From the NCBI GenBank assembly GCA_022826745.1, contig JAJDUI010000036.1, forward strand, positions 1 through 64,000: a stretch of 64,000 bases of DNA. Reading direction: 5' to 3'. The notes beneath the pieces are model-generated. The model was given only the letters and a program-made list of their open reading frames with translations. It was not told the origin of the DNA and did no database searches. A program made the position numbers and the translations under genes. Each line of letters opens with the position of its first letter. Positions within the stretch are counted from its first letter, which is position 1. Source of the DNA: Thermoanaerobaculia bacterium (GTDB lineage Bacteria; Acidobacteriota; Thermoanaerobaculia; Multivoradales; Multivoraceae). Positions 7,012 through 17,356 of the stretch are shown piece by piece.

Positions 7012-8310
7012 TCAGCTCGCCCCCTGTGCGGAGGCCAGGATCTCCATCGTGTGGCGGACCGGAACCCCGCTGCCCAGGCGCCGCAGGTGACTCTCGATCT
7101 GGGTCAGGCAGCCGATGTTGCCGGTAGCGATCACGTCCGGCTCGCCTTCCAGCAGCGTCTCCGCCTTGCGTCGTCCCAACCGGGCCGCGAGTTCGGGTTC
7201 CTCCAGGTTGTAGATCCCCGCCGAACCGCAGCAGATCTGCCAGTCGCGGGACTCGACCAGGGTCAGGTTGGGCACGCCGGCCAGCAGTCGCCGCGGCGCC
7301 GTCCGCTCTCGCTGGGCGTGAGCGAGGTGGCAGGCATCGTGGTAGACGACGCGCAGCGGCTCCGGTAGCGGCCGCGGTGCCCCGGTTTCGAGGGCGGCCA
7401 GGAAGGTGGACACGTCGCGCACCTTGGCGGCCAGGGCACGGGCGGCTTTCTCCTCGGACCGTCCCGCGAACAGGAGGCCGTACTCCTTCAGGCCCGAGCC
7501 GCAGCCCGCCGCGTTGGTCAGCACCGCGTCGACGTCCGCCAGCAAACCATCTGGACGGAAAATCCGGACCAGGGCGCCGGCCGATGCCCGGGCGCGCCGG
7601 GCATCGCCGGCGTGAAAGGCCAGGGAGCCGCAGCACGCTTCCTCCCCGGGAACGACGACCTCGACGCCGCGACGGGTGAGCACCTCGATCGTCGCCCGGT
7701 GGATGCGCGGCGCCAGGACCTGCTGCGCGCAGCCGGCCAGGAGCGCAACCCGGGCGCGCCGCTCGCCCACCGCCGGAAACGTCCCGAACTGGACCTCGGC
7801 CCGGTCCGCGGACCGAGGCAGCAGGTCGAGCGGGGCGGTGAGCCGGGCTGGCAACAGTGCGCGCAGCAACCCGCGGAGTGGCGTAGCCATGCGGCCCAGG
7901 CGCAGCATCCAGCGCAACCGGGAGGGGCTCGCCAGACTGTCCAGCATCAGACCACGCCAGAAGCGGTCGAATCCCGAACGGCGACGGCTGCGCTCGGCGA
8001 GTTCGCGGAAGGGCATCAGCAGCTCGCCGTACTCGACGCCGGAAGGACAGGCGGTCACGCAGGACATGCAGCCGAGGCAGGGATCGATGTGCCCCAGCGC
8101 CTCTTCCAGGTCGAGGTTGCCCTCGAGCACCTCCTTCATCAGCACGATGCGGCCGCGCGGCGAGTCCATCTCCTCGCCGAGTTCGACGTAGGTCGGGCAC
8201 GCCGGAAGGCAGAAGCCGCAGTGGACGCAGGCCGAAACCGCTTCCGCCATCGGTGCGGCCGCGGCCCCGATCTCCGTTCGCAGCGCGTCCAGCTCGATCG
8301 CGTGCTGCAT
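7012..8310 (-). CDS. glcF: Glycolate oxidase iron-sulfur subunit
   Basis: A 432-residue protein with two [4Fe-4S] ferredoxin motifs near the N-terminus, CVHCGFCLPACP (Cys28, 31, 34, 38) and CLGCMSCVTACP (Cys78, 81, 84, 88), followed by two CCG-type domains recognisable at the ACCGSLAFH and ICCGSAGIYN segments. This is the layout of GlcF, which with the flavin subunits GlcD/GlcE oxidises glycolate to glyoxylate at the membrane. GlcD and GlcE are not in the window. The gene lies about 110 bases downstream of malate synthase on the same strand, which fits a glycolate to glyoxylate to malate route. A hairpin repeat (family A) sits between the two genes. A lactate-utilisation or other heterodisulfide-type Fe-S subunit is possible but less likely. 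Confidence 0.87.
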   Translation of the reverse strand: MQHAIELDALRTEIGAAAAPMAEAVSACVHCGFCLPACPTYVELGEEMDSPRGRIVLMKEVLEGNLDLEEALGHIDPCLGCMSCVTACPSGVEYGELLMPFRELAERSRRRSGFDRFWRGLMLDSLASPSRLRWMLRLGRMATPLRGLLRALLPARLTAPLDLLPRSADRAEVQFGTFPAVGERRARVALLAGCAQQVLAPRIHRATIEVLTRRGVEVVVPGEEACCGSLAFHAGDARRARASAGALVRIFRPDGLLADVDAVLTNAAGCGSGLKEYGLLFAGRSEEKAARALAAKVRDVSTFLAALETGAPRPLPEPLRVVYHDACHLAHAQRERTAPRRLLAGVPNLTLVESRDWQICCGSAGIYNLEEPELAARLGRRKAETLLEGEPDVIATGNIGCLTQIESHLRRLGSGVPVRHTMEILASAQGAS

Positions 8311-8346
8311 TGGCGCGAGCGTAGCGCAGCGGCGGAGCGCAGAATC

Positions 8347-8395
8347 GACGCCGCCTACGGCGGCAGCGGGTCAGAAGACCCGCGCACCCAGCGGA
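8347..8395 (+). repeat. Hairpin repeat A, copy 1
   Basis: The unit reads GCCGCCTACGGCGGC (hairpin with 6-base stem), AGCG junction, then GCGGGTCAGAAGACCCGC (7-base stem, AGAA loop), then GCACCCAGCGGA. It lies between the 3' end of malate synthase and the 5' end of glcF, both on the minus strand, where it could act as a transcript-stabilising or attenuating structure. Confidence 0.75.
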
Positions 8396-8418
8396 CGACC
8401 CCGTCCAAGTGGCGGGCT

Positions 8419-9990
8419 TTAGATGTGCTGGTACGCCTGGAGGGTCAGGAACTCCTGGAACTCGGAGCCGAGCACCAGGTCGTCGAGCAGGGAAGCGGCG
8501 AGTCCGAAGCGGCTCGCTTCGCGGCCGCCGAGCTGGCTCAGCTCTTCGTCCCGCACCTGCTCATAGAGCTCCGGCGTGACCTGCTCGCCGTTGTCCATCC
8601 GCGCGTTGCGGTGGACCCACTGCCAGAGCTGGGCGCGGGCGATCTCGGCGGTCGCCGCGTCCTCCATCAGGTTGTTGATTGCCGCCGCGCCGTTGCCGTT
8701 GAGCCAGGAGTTCATGTACTGGAGCCCAACGGAGACGTTGTTGCGCAGCCCCTGCTCGGTCAGCGAACCGCCGGGCACGTTCAGATCGATCAGGCTGCCG
8801 GGCTCGATGGAGACGTCCTGGCGCAGCCGCTCCTTCTGGTTGGCGCGGCCTTCCGTCTTCGTGCTGAAGACCTCCAGGGCAATCGGCACGAGGTCCGGAT
8901 GGGCAACCCAACTGCCGTCGAAACCGTCGCCGGCCTCGCGCTCCTTGTCGGCGCGGACCGCCGCCAGCGCCGTCGCGTTGACTTCCGGATCGCGCCGGCT
9001 GGGGATGAAGGCCGCCATGCCGCCGATCGCGTGCGCGCCGCGGCTGTGGCAGGTGCGGACCAGGAGCTCCGTGTAGGAACGCATGAAGGGAACGGTCATC
9101 GTGATCTGGCCGCGGTCAGGCAGCACCAGGTCCTCGCGGAACGCGAACTTCTTGATCGCGCTGAAGATGTAGTCCCAGCGCCCGGCGTTGAGCCCCGCCG
9201 AGTGATCGCGCAGCTCGTAGAGGATCTCCTCCATCTCGAAAGCGGCGAGGATCGTCTCGATCAGCACCGTGGCGCGGACGCTGCCCTGAGGCACGCCGAG
9301 CGCGTCCTGGGCGGCGACGAAGATGTCGTTCCAGAGCCGCGCCTCGTGACGGTTCTCCAGCTTCGGCAGATAGAAGTACGGACCGCTGCCGCGGCCGAGC
9401 GCCGCCTTCGCGTTGTGGAAGAAGTAGAGGCCGAAGTCGAAGATGCCGGCCGACACGGGACGGCCGTCGATCAGGGCGTTCTTCTCGATCAGGTGCCAGC
9501 CGCGCGGACGCACCAGCAGGGTCGCGATCTCGTCCTTGAGGCGGTACTCCTTGCCGTTGCCGGGGTTCGTGAACTCCAACTGGCGCCGCACGGCGTCGTA
9601 GAGGTTCTGCTGGCCCTCGATCACGTTGCGCCAGCTCGGACTGAGCGCGTCCTCGATGTCGGCCATGAAGACCTTCGCGCCGGAGTTCAGCGCGTTGATC
9701 ATCATCTTGCGATCGACCGGGCCCGTGATCTCGGCCCAGCGGCAGTTCAGGTCCGCCGGCGTGGGCGCCACCTTCCAGTCGCCGTCCCGGACTTCCTGCG
9801 TCTCGGGCGGGAAGGTCGGATCCTCCCCGGCCTGGATCCGGGCGTGACGATCGACCCGGTCCTGGAGCAACTGAACCCGGCGTTCTTCGAACTGCCTGCA
9901 AAGGTCGCCGGCGAACTCGAGCGCCTCCGGCGTCAGGATGTGTTCCGCCGCCTCGAAGTCCCGCGGTCCGGTGATCTCTATCCCACTCAT
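8419..9990 (-). CDS. aceB: Malate synthase A
   Basis: A 523-residue enzyme, close to the usual length of malate synthase A, condensing glyoxylate and acetyl-CoA to malate in the glyoxylate shunt. It starts [20 protein letters not shown] and contains the family segments [52 protein letters not shown], the [14 protein letters not shown] and [15 protein letters not shown] blocks and [14 protein letters not shown]. The ATG at 9990 is chosen because a GGGGAG ribosome-binding site precedes it and the homologous region starts there; the open frame further upstream is arginine-rich and overlaps a non-coding gap. Isocitrate lyase is not in the window. Neighbouring glcF suggests the glyoxylate comes at least partly from glycolate. 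Confidence 0.94.
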   Translation of the reverse strand: MSGIEITGPRDFEAAEHILTPEALEFAGDLCRQFEERRVQLLQDRVDRHARIQAGEDPTFPPETQEVRDGDWKVAPTPADLNCRWAEITGPVDRKMMINALNSGAKVFMADIEDALSPSWRNVIEGQQNLYDAVRRQLEFTNPGNGKEYRLKDEIATLLVRPRGWHLIEKNALIDGRPVSAGIFDFGLYFFHNAKAALGRGSGPYFYLPKLENRHEARLWNDIFVAAQDALGVPQGSVRATVLIETILAAFEMEEILYELRDHSAGLNAGRWDYIFSAIKKFAFREDLVLPDRGQITMTVPFMRSYTELLVRTCHSRGAHAIGGMAAFIPSRRDPEVNATALAAVRADKEREAGDGFDGSWVAHPDLVPIALEVFSTKTEGRANQKERLRQDVSIEPGSLIDLNVPGGSLTEQGLRNNVSVGLQYMNSWLNGNGAAAINNLMEDAATAEIARAQLWQWVHRNARMDNGEQVTPELYEQVRDEELSQLGGREASRFGLAASLLDDLVLGSEFQEFLTLQAYQHI

Positions 9991-10208
9991 GCTGCCGTCT
10001 CCCCTAAGGGCCGGCCTGTCGCCGGCGTCTCGTTTCCCCTTCTGCTGCAACCTGCCCAACCAGCACGCGTAGACCTGTCTGGCGAAGCGGCGGCAGCTTA
10101 GCGGAAGCGCCGGCGCCTCCCCCGGATGCCGCCCGGCCAACCGGTGAACGTGAGACAATGCCGCGGCGCTGCTCGCCCCGGAGCGAGGCGCCCCGACCGG
10201 AGGTTCCC

Positions 10209-13200
10209 ATGACCGTCACCCGTCAGTTCCAGCGCGCGACGCGATGCGGCGTCGCTCTGCTCGCGCTCGCCACCATCCCGACGCCGGGCCTCGCCCAGAC
10301 CGGTGAGCCGACCAGGCTCCTGCGATTCCCCGATCTCTCGGGCGATCGGGTCGCGTTCACCTACGCGGGCGACATCTGGCTCGCGCCTGCAGCCGGCGGC
10401 ACGGCGACCCGCCTCACCTCGCATCCGGGTCTGGAGCTGTTCGCCAAGTTCTCGCCGGACGGCCAGTGGATCGCCTTCACCGGCCAGTACGACGGCGACG
10501 AACAGGTCTACGTCGTGCCGACAGCCGGCGGCGCGCCGCGGCAACTGACCTTCTACCCGGCCGCCGGACCGCTGGCGCCGCGCTGGGGCTACGACTACCA
10601 GGTCTACGGCTGGTCCCCCGACGGCAGGTCCGTGCTGTTCCGGTCTCTCCGCGACGGCTGGGACCTCGGCGACACGAAGCTGTTCCTGGTCGACGTCTCC
10701 GGCGGCCTGCCGCGGGCGCTGCCGATGCCCGAGTCGGGCGGCGGCGACCTCTCGCCGGACGGGAAGCGCGTCGTCTACTCGCCGGTGACCCGGGACTTCC
10801 GGCACTGGAAGCGCTACGAGGGAGGCTGGGCGCAGGACCTCTGGATCCTCGACATCGAGAGCCTGGAGTCGATCCAGGTCACGAACCACAGGCGCTCCGA
10901 CCGCGACCCGATGTGGATCGGCGACACGATCTACTTCTCTTCCGACCGAGACGGCACGCTGAACCTCTACGCGTACGACACGGCCTCGGGCGACATCGAG
11001 CAGCTCACCGAAGAGGACCGCTGGGACGTGCGCTGGCCCAGCGCCGACAAGGCGAACGGGCGGATCGTCTACGAGAAAGCCGGCTCGCTCGAGATCTTCG
11101 ACACCGCCTCCGGCAGCGCGAGCGCCGTCCCCGTGCACGTGCCGACGGACCAGCTCGCCCGCCGGCCGAGCCGGGTCTCGGCGTCGAACCGGGTCTCCGG
11201 CTACTCGCTCAGCCCGAAGGCGAAGCGCGCCGCCTTCTCCGCCCGCGGCGACATCTTCAGCGTGCCGGTCGAGCACGGACCGACCCGCAACCTGACCCAC
11301 AGCTCGGGCGCCAACGACCGCGGCCCCGCCTGGTCGCCCGACGGGCGGCGGATCGCCTTCACCTCCGATCGCAGCGGAGAAACCGAGATCTGGGTGGTCG
11401 ACCAGGACGGCGGCGACGAACCGGTGCAGCTCACCGAAGGCAGCGTCGGACGCCACTACAACAACCTGCTCTGGTCGCCAGACAGCGACCGCATCGCCTT
11501 CATCGACCAGCAGGGACGGCTCGGCATCGTCGACGCGAGCGACCGGAGCGGCGACGGCGGCGCGACCGGCCAGCGGGAGGTCATCGAGGTCGCCGACGAC
11601 TCCCGGCCCTTCGGTACCAGCTACGACTGGTCGCCGAAAGGGGACTACCTGGCGGTCGAACTCGGCGACCCGAACGAGTTCGGCTCGATCCACCTGTTCG
11701 AGGTCGAGAGCCGGACGCTCACCCGCGTGACGTCCGAGATGTGGAATGACTTCTTCCCCGTCTTCGGCGCGGGCGGCGACTACCTCTACTTCCTCTCCGA
11801 CCGGCAGTTCCAGCCGCAGATCGGCAGCTTCGAGTACAACTACGCCGCGGATCGCGAGACGTACATCTACGCGCTCGCCCTGCGCGAGGACACGGCCCAT
11901 CCCTTCCCGCCGCGGAGCGACGAGGTCGAGATCGAGGAAGAAGAGGAAGACGGCGACGCGGAAGGCAAGGAGGACGGCGACGACGGCAAGGAGCACGAAA
12001 GCGACGAAGACAGCGACGACGAAGAAGACGACGAGGACGGGAAGGACGGCGAGCGGATCGACCTCGACGGCATCGCAGGGCGCGTCGCCCGCGTCCCGGT
12101 CGACGCGGACAACTACTTCGGCCTCGGCGCCGCCGAAGGCAAGCTGCTCTACGTGCGCGGCGGCGCCGGCTACCTGGGCCGCTCCTCCGACGTCCAGACC
12201 GAAGTCTTCTCCTACGACCTCGACAAGCGCGAGAGCAAGAGCCTGGCCAAGGGCATCGGCGGCCTGGTCCTCTCCGGCGACCGCAGGAAGCTGCTGGTCA
12301 GCGAGCGCGGCAGCTTCCGGCTGCTCGACGTTGGCGGCGGCGAGGCGAAGACCATCTCCCTCGCCGGCCTGACCGTCGACCGCGTGCCGGCCGACGAGTG
12401 GACCCAGATCTTCGACGAGGTGTGGCGGCGGTTCCGGGACTTCTTCTATGCCCCGAACATGCACGGCTACGACTGGGAAGCGCTGCGCGAGCAGTATCGC
12501 CCGCTGCTGGCCCACGTCGGCCACCGCAGCGACCTGAACTACCTGATGAGCGAGATGGTCGCCGAGCTCAACGTGTCCCACGCCTACGTCAGCGGCGGCG
12601 ACTGGGAGGCACCGGACCGGCCACGCGCCGCACTGCTCGGCGCCCGCTTCGAACTCGACGAGGACGCCGGCCGCTACCGGATCGCTCGTATCTTCGAGGG
12701 CCAGAACGAGGAGCCCCGCTACCGCTCGCCGCTGACCGAGATCGGCGTCGGCATCGACGCGGGCGACTACCTGTTCGCGATCCAGGGCCGCGAGCTGACG
12801 CCGGACACGAACCCCTTCCAGCTCCTGCGCGAGGCCGGGCGGGGACCCCTGGAGCTGACCGTCGGTTCGAGCGCCGACCGCGGCGAGGCGAGGAACGTCC
12901 TCGTCGACCCGATCGCGAGCGAGGACGCGCTGATCTATCTCGCCTGGACCGAACGCGCCCGCGGCATCGTCGAGGAGCTCGGCGGCGGCCGGATCGGCTA
13001 CCTCCACATCCCCGACATGTCGGCGAGCGGCATCCGGGAGTGGATCAAGTGGTACTACGGCCAGGTCCGCAAGGACGCCATGGTCGTCGACGTCCGCTCG
13101 AACGGCGGTGGCAACGTGTCGCCGATGATCATCGAGCGGCTGCGGCGCGAGACGCTGATGCTCGACTTCGAGCGCAACCGCGACTCCGTCGACACCTCGC

Positions 13201-13595
13201 CCGGCGGCGTCTTCCACGGCCACCTCGTCTGCGTGATCGACGAGGACACCGCCTCGGACGGCGACCAGTTCGCGTACCAGTTCCGCCGAGCCGGGCTGGG
13301 ACCGATCGTCGGCAAGCGGAGCTGGGGCGGCGTGGTCGGCATCTACGGCCGGGCGCCGCTCATCGACGGCGGTTCGGTCAACGTGCCCGAGGCCGGCTCC
13401 GCCGACCCGGAGGGCAACTGGGTGATCGAGGGGTACGGCGTCGACCCGGACATCGAGGTCACGAACCTGCCACGGGACATCCTCGAAGGGCGGGACCCGC
13501 AACTCGCGAAAGCCGTCGAGCTCCTGCTCGAGAAGCTGGCGGAAGATCCGCGGACACTGCCCGGCCGCCCGGCCGACCCGATCAAGACGCCATAG
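10209..13595 (+). CDS. Tricorn-type S41 serine protease, secreted
   Basis: A 1128-residue protease starting [14 protein letters not shown] with a signal peptide ending near GLAQ (about residue 30). A six-bladed propeller of WD40/PD40-like repeats comes first (repeated SPDGxxx[18 protein letters not shown]), then a second propeller, a C1-type helical domain, a PDZ-like region and the S41 catalytic domain. Tricorn catalytic residues are visible: His752 in NMHGYDW, and Ser1016-Asp1017 in DEDTASDGD, with [10 protein letters not shown] before it. Such enzymes cut proteasome- or protease-derived peptides; the signal peptide places this one outside the cytosol. A run of about 44 residues, nearly all Glu/Asp with some Lys/Gly (about 572-615), interrupts the second propeller. 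The ATG at 10209 has GGAGG six bases upstream. Part of a plus-strand group with the next two genes. Confidence 0.92.
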   Translation: MTVTRQFQRATRCGVALLALATIPTPGLAQTGEPTRLLRFPDLSGDRVAFTYAGDIWLAPAAGGTATRLTSHPGLELFAKFSPDGQWIAFTGQYDGDEQVYVVPTAGGAPRQLTFYPAAGPLAPRWGYDYQVYGWSPDGRSVLFRSLRDGWDLGDTKLFLVDVSGGLPRALPMPESGGGDLSPDGKRVVYSPVTRDFRHWKRYEGGWAQDLWILDIESLESIQVTNHRRSDRDPMWIGDTIYFSSDRDGTLNLYAYDTASGDIEQLTEEDRWDVRWPSADKANGRIVYEKAGSLEIFDTASGSASAVPVHVPTDQLARRPSRVSASNRVSGYSLSPKAKRAAFSARGDIFSVPVEHGPTRNLTHSSGANDRGPAWSPDGRRIAFTSDRSGETEIWVVDQDGGDEPVQLTEGSVGRHYNNLLWSPDSDRIAFIDQQGRLGIVDASDRSGDGGATGQREVIEVADDSRPFGTSYDWSPKGDYLAVELGDPNEFGSIHLFEVESRTLTRVTSEMWNDFFPVFGAGGDYLYFLSDRQFQPQIGSFEYNYAADRETYIYALALREDTAHPFPPRSDEVEIEEEEEDGDAEGKEDGDDGKEHESDEDSDDEEDDEDGKDGERIDLDGIAGRVARVPVDADNYFGLGAAEGKLLYVRGGAGYLGRSSDVQTEVFSYDLDKRESKSLAKGIGGLVLSGDRRKLLVSERGSFRLLDVGGGEAKTISLAGLTVDRVPADEWTQIFDEVWRRFRDFFYAPNMHGYDWEALREQYRPLLAHVGHRSDLNYLMSEMVAELNVSHAYVSGGDWEAPDRPRAALLGARFELDEDAGRYRIARIFEGQNEEPRYRSPLTEIGVGIDAGDYLFAIQGRELTPDTNPFQLLREAGRGPLELTVGSSADRGEARNVLVDPIASEDALIYLAWTERARGIVEELGGGRIGYLHIPDMSASGIREWIKWYYGQVRKDAMVVDVRSNGGGNVSPMIIERLRRETLMLDFERNRDSVDTSPGGVFHGHLVCVIDEDTASDGDQFAYQFRRAGLGPIVGKRSWGGVVGIYGRAPLIDGGSVNVPEAGSADPEGNWVIEGYGVDPDIEVTNLPRDILEGRDPQLAKAVELLLEKLAEDPRTLPGRPADPIKTP

Positions 13596-13613
13596 GCGCC
13601 AAGGAGACTCCCG

Positions 13614-15008
13614 ATGTACCCGAGAAGATCAGCAACGGCGGCTCTCATCGCCGCGGCATGCCTCGCGGCGCCCGCGGCTGCCGCCGACTCGAACGAAGCC
13701 AACGACTGGCCCGGCTTCCGCGGCGCCGACGGCAGCGGCATCGCCCGTTCCGGTCCCGGCCCGGCGGCCGACCTCGACCTCGATCGCAACCTGCTCTGGA
13801 AGGCGAAGGTCGAGGGCCGCGGCCACTCCTCGCCCGTCGTTGCGGACGGCAGGGTGTTCCTGACCACGGCGATCGTGGGCGACGTCATTCCAGGCGCGGG
13901 ACCGCCCGAGCACACCTTCGCGGGTCAGCCGTTCACGCATCCCCAGTCCGTCGACGGAAACCGCCATCACACGATGAAGGTGATCGCCCTGGACGCCGAT
14001 CACGGCGACCTGCTCTGGTCTCACACGGCCTACGCGGGCCGCGTCTACGACGACCGCCACTCCGAATCGTCCTACGCCTCGCCCACGCCGGTCACCGACG
14101 GCGAGCGGGTCTACGCCTACTTCGGTTCCGAGGGCGTCTACGCCTACACGGTCGACGGGGAGCCGGGCTGGGAGCGCGACATCGGCGACATCAAGACGGT
14201 CGGCCTCGGCGTCGGCACCTCGCCGGTGCTCCACGACGGCCTGCTGATCATCCTGGCCGACGAGGACAGCGGCGACGACTCCTTCATCGTCGCGCTCGAC
14301 GCGGCGACCGGCGAAGAGGTCTGGAAGCGCGACCGGCCGGTGCAGGCGAGCTGGGCGACGCCCGTCCTCGCCGAACACGATGGCCAGCAGCAACTGCTCA
14401 CCAGCGGCAACGAACTGGTCATCGCCTACGACCCCGCCGACGGAAGCGAGCTCTGGCGTGCGAAGGGCCTCGAGAACAACGCGATCCACATCCCGATGCT
14501 CGTTGACGACCTGGCCGTCTTCACCTCCGGCTACCCCGCCAAGATCTCGTTCGCGATCCGGCTCGACAGCCGGGGCGATCTCACGGGCAGCGACGACGCG
14601 CGGGTCTGGACCTACCGCAAGGGCACCGGCTACGTGCCTTCGAACCTCCTCTACGACGGCCTCCTCTACCTGACCAACGACGGCGGCGTGATCACCTGCC
14701 TCGACGCGCGCACCGGCGAAGTCGTCTACGAGGGCGGCCGGCTGCCGATCCGCGGACGCTACTCCGCCTCCATGGTCGGCGGCGGCGGCCGCATCCTGAT
14801 GGTGAACACCGACGGCGACGCGGCGCTCTTCCTCGCCGGCCGCGAGCACGAGGTGCTCGGCAGTTTCTCGGTCGGCGAGCCGGTCTGGGCGACTCCCGCC
14901 ATCGCCGGCGACCGGCTGTACGTCCGCGGGCGGGAGCACCTGTTCGCTTTCGGACCCGCCTCTGGAGAGGGCGCCACGGCAACGGGGAGCGGCAGCGACG
15001 CGCTATGA
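13614..15008 (+). CDS. Secreted PQQ-like beta-propeller protein
   Basis: A 464-residue protein with a signal peptide (MYPRRSATAALIAAACLAAPAAAADS) followed by repeats of the PQQ/pyrrolo-quinoline propeller type: WPGFRGADGSG near the start, then blades of the form VxALDAATGEEVWKRD and CLDARTGEVVYEGG. It resembles the outer-membrane-assembly-like or PQQ-binding-like repeat proteins with the N-terminal WPxFRGxxGxG motif. The quinone-ligand and metal-site residues of true PQQ dehydrogenases are not evident, so I call it a propeller protein with structural or binding role. AAGGAG lies nine bases before the ATG. It is 18 bases after the protease stop and 14 bases before the glycosyltransferase start, so the three probably form an operon. 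Confidence 0.82.
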   Translation: MYPRRSATAALIAAACLAAPAAAADSNEANDWPGFRGADGSGIARSGPGPAADLDLDRNLLWKAKVEGRGHSSPVVADGRVFLTTAIVGDVIPGAGPPEHTFAGQPFTHPQSVDGNRHHTMKVIALDADHGDLLWSHTAYAGRVYDDRHSESSYASPTPVTDGERVYAYFGSEGVYAYTVDGEPGWERDIGDIKTVGLGVGTSPVLHDGLLIILADEDSGDDSFIVALDAATGEEVWKRDRPVQASWATPVLAEHDGQQQLLTSGNELVIAYDPADGSELWRAKGLENNAIHIPMLVDDLAVFTSGYPAKISFAIRLDSRGDLTGSDDARVWTYRKGTGYVPSNLLYDGLLYLTNDGGVITCLDARTGEVVYEGGRLPIRGRYSASMVGGGGRILMVNTDGDAALFLAGREHEVLGSFSVGEPVWATPAIAGDRLYVRGREHLFAFGPASGEGATATGSGSDAL

Positions 15009-15022
15009 TCTGACGGCGCGAT

Positions 15023-17212
15023 GTGAGCCCTCCGCATCCCAGCACGGAGCTACGGTCGACGAGAAGCACCGGGCGCGTCGCGGTCCTCCTGCCGTGCCTC
15101 AACGAGGAAGCGACAATCGGCAGCGTCGTGGGCCAGTTTCAGACGGCCCTGCCCGAGGCCTCCATTTACGTCTGCGACAACGGTTCGGAGGACGGCACCG
15201 CCGAAGCCGCCCGCCGGGCCGGCGCCGAGGTCATCGTTGAGGAAGGGCGCGGCAAGGGCCGGGCCGTGCGCCGCCTGTTCCAGGAAGTCGACGCCGACGT
15301 CTACCTGATCGCCGACGGCGACGGCACCTACCACGCCGCCAGCGCCGAGCGTCTCGTTTCCACCCTGGCCGGCCGCTACCTGGACATGGTCGTGGCGGTT
15401 CGCCGGAGCACGGAGCCCGGCGCCTACACGCCGATCCGACGCCTCGGCAACCGCCTCTTCAGCCTGCTCGCCCGGTGGCGCTGCCACCGAGCGGTCCGCG
15501 ACCTGCTCTCCGGTTACCGCGCCTTCTCCCGCCGGTACGTCGACGCCTTCCCCGCCCACTCCGACGGCTTCGAGGTCGAGACCGAGATGACCCTGTTCGC
15601 CGCGTCGGCCGGAATGGCCTGGGACGAAATCGAGTGCCCCTACTTCGCACGCCCGCCAGGGTCGCGAAGCAAACTGCACGCCTTCCGGGACGGTCTCCGG
15701 ATCCTCCAGACGCTCCTCTGGGCGCCCGCCGCGGCCGCGGGTGAGCAGCGCCTCGGAGGGTTGCGAGCCGCCGTCCTGGTGGCCGCGGTAACGATCGTCG
15801 CCACGGCCTCCTTCCTCGGCCTCAACTGGCTCGCGGCCAACGCCGACCCGGAGCCCGTCGCCGACGCTCTCCGGACCTCGTACGAGCACCCGGAACGCAC
15901 GCTCGAGGACTCTGCCGAGCGCTTCAACGACTGCCTGCTGAGCCTGATGGCGCTCGACCGCGGCGGCACGCTCGGCGAACGCACCGTCTCGCCCCGGCGC
16001 GTCTACGGCTACACCCGGCCCCAGCGCCCCTGCGACGCCCTCGAGCAGCGGCTGAGCCAGGGGGCGGTCGACGACTCGGACTTCCTGACCGTCTTCTACC
16101 ACCAGTACTGGGCCGGCCAGCGGGTGATGCTGCAGTGGCTGCTGCCGCCGCTCGGCGTCGACGGCCTGAGGCGAACGCTGCGCGTGCTGACGTTCGGCCT
16201 GCTCGGGCTCGGGTTCGTCGCTGCGCTGGCACGCATCGTCCTTCTCTTCATCGGCCGCGAGCCCGAAAGCAAGGCGGCCGGAGGCCGGCCGGAAGGCCGG
16301 CGCACCGACAGGGCGGCGCCGCGCCAGAGCGCCGGCAACTCGAGGCGCTGGCGCGAGCACTTCTTCCAGGCGACGGCCTTAGCCGCCCTCTTCCTCTGCC
16401 TGTTCCTGTTCCTCGACCTGGACCGTCGCGCGGAGAGCTTCACAACCGGCGCCTCCAACGTTCTGACTCTCGCCCTGCTCATCGCGGTGCCGGCATTCGG
16501 GATCGCCAACTGGAAACCGGGACGCCAGGTCCTCCTCTTCGCCGGCTTCGGCGCCGCGATCGCCTACCACGAACTCCTCTTCGGCAGCGCCCTGATCGGC
16601 CTGGTCTGCGTGCTCCTCGCCCTCTCCACGGCGCCGCCCCCCGTCCACGCCACGGTCGCGGTGGCCCGGAACTGGTGGCCCGCCCTCTACCTGCGCTGCG
16701 GCGGCGCCTACGTCGGCTGCCTCTCCGCCGTCTTCCTGCTCCGCGTCGTCATCGCCGAGCTCGTGTTCAGGGAACCGGTGCTGTTCAAGTTCTGGGATCA
16801 ACTCACGCACCGGCTCTACGGAGCGCCCCGCAGTTCGATCCACCCGGAGATCGACGTCTTCTACGCCTCCCGGCCGACCATGGAGAGGTTCCTCGAACGG
16901 CTCGGAAACAACCTGGGCACCGTCGGCTTCGGCTCGACCGCGGTCGCCCTCATCCTGATCGCTGGCGCTGCCCTGACCCTGATCGCCGCGACCGTCTTCG
17001 TCCTGAAGCAACGGCCTTCCCTGGAAGAACCCTGGCGCTGGCTCGGCGTTCTCGCCGCCGGCTGGTGCGTTCCCGCGTGGTACGTCGTCTTCTCTGCCCA
17101 CTCGATGGCGCACGTACCGGTGGCGATCCGCCTGCTGGCGCTGCCCTACGCGGCGGCGGCGGTGCTCATCGTGGGCGTTGCGGTGTTCGGCCGGCGAACC
17201 GAGGTTGTTTGA
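15023..17212 (+). CDS. GT2 glycosyltransferase fused to a large membrane domain
   Basis: The 729-residue protein starts at a GTG (no ATG fits). Residues about 18-235 form a GT-A family 2 domain like dolichyl/polyprenyl-phosphate sugar synthases: VAVLLPCLNEEATIGSV, VCDNGSEDGTAEAA, the LIADGDGTY metal-binding motif and LLSGYRAFSRRYV. From about 245 to the end there are many hydrophobic segments (around 250-270, 380-405, 435-460, 470-500, 515-540, 570-590, 630-655, 675-725) with a soluble stretch around residues 275-375. The likely job is transfer of a sugar to a lipid carrier at the membrane, with the C-terminal part anchoring or flipping; that second part is inference and I recognise no family for it. 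The gene follows the propeller gene by 14 bases. Confidence 0.78.
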   Translation: MSPPHPSTELRSTRSTGRVAVLLPCLNEEATIGSVVGQFQTALPEASIYVCDNGSEDGTAEAARRAGAEVIVEEGRGKGRAVRRLFQEVDADVYLIADGDGTYHAASAERLVSTLAGRYLDMVVAVRRSTEPGAYTPIRRLGNRLFSLLARWRCHRAVRDLLSGYRAFSRRYVDAFPAHSDGFEVETEMTLFAASAGMAWDEIECPYFARPPGSRSKLHAFRDGLRILQTLLWAPAAAAGEQRLGGLRAAVLVAAVTIVATASFLGLNWLAANADPEPVADALRTSYEHPERTLEDSAERFNDCLLSLMALDRGGTLGERTVSPRRVYGYTRPQRPCDALEQRLSQGAVDDSDFLTVFYHQYWAGQRVMLQWLLPPLGVDGLRRTLRVLTFGLLGLGFVAALARIVLLFIGREPESKAAGGRPEGRRTDRAAPRQSAGNSRRWREHFFQATALAALFLCLFLFLDLDRRAESFTTGASNVLTLALLIAVPAFGIANWKPGRQVLLFAGFGAAIAYHELLFGSALIGLVCVLLALSTAPPPVHATVAVARNWWPALYLRCGGAYVGCLSAVFLLRVVIAELVFREPVLFKFWDQLTHRLYGAPRSSIHPEIDVFYASRPTMERFLERLGNNLGTVGFGSTAVALILIAGAALTLIAATVFVLKQRPSLEEPWRWLGVLAAGWCVPAWYVVFSAHSMAHVPVAIRLLALPYAAAAVLIVGVAVFGRRTEVV

Positions 17213-17316
17213 AATCTCGGAGTCAGGCGCCTGAAATCTCGGAGTGTCTACGCCCTCCTCGACTGGGCTTCTTCGCTCCTACGCTTGAAGATGCGGCGGT
17301 GACCGCCGAGATTTCA
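17210..17316. repeat. Three copies of an 11-base motif, possible IS remnant
   Basis: TGAAATCTCGG occurs at 17210-17220 and 17232-17242 in direct orientation, and its reverse complement CCGAGATTTCA at 17306-17316. The stretch between the glycosyltransferase stop and the sulfatase start thus carries facing 11-base inverted repeats about 65-85 bases apart. It could be the ends of a deleted insertion sequence, or an operator. No transposase fragment is recognisable. Confidence 0.4.
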
Positions 17317-17356
17317 AGCACGATGACGCTCTGCCGCGACTGGTAACTTGGCTCCT

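Noticed and set aside
7612..10101. Plus-strand frame of about 830 codons over glcF and aceB
   Set aside because: Shadow of two well-supported minus-strand genes; composition is Arg/Glu/Ala-rich with no motif.
9991..10158. Extension of malate synthase by 56 codons
   Set aside because: Arg/Pro-rich sequence in a non-coding gap; the internal ATG has a GGGGAG site and aligns with family N-terminus.
10098..13502. Open frame of about 1130 codons on the minus strand, opposite the tricorn protease
   Set aside because: Very GC-rich coding sequence keeps the complementary frame open. The translation is Val/Ala/Asp-rich with no domain, while the plus-strand protein has clear protease motifs.
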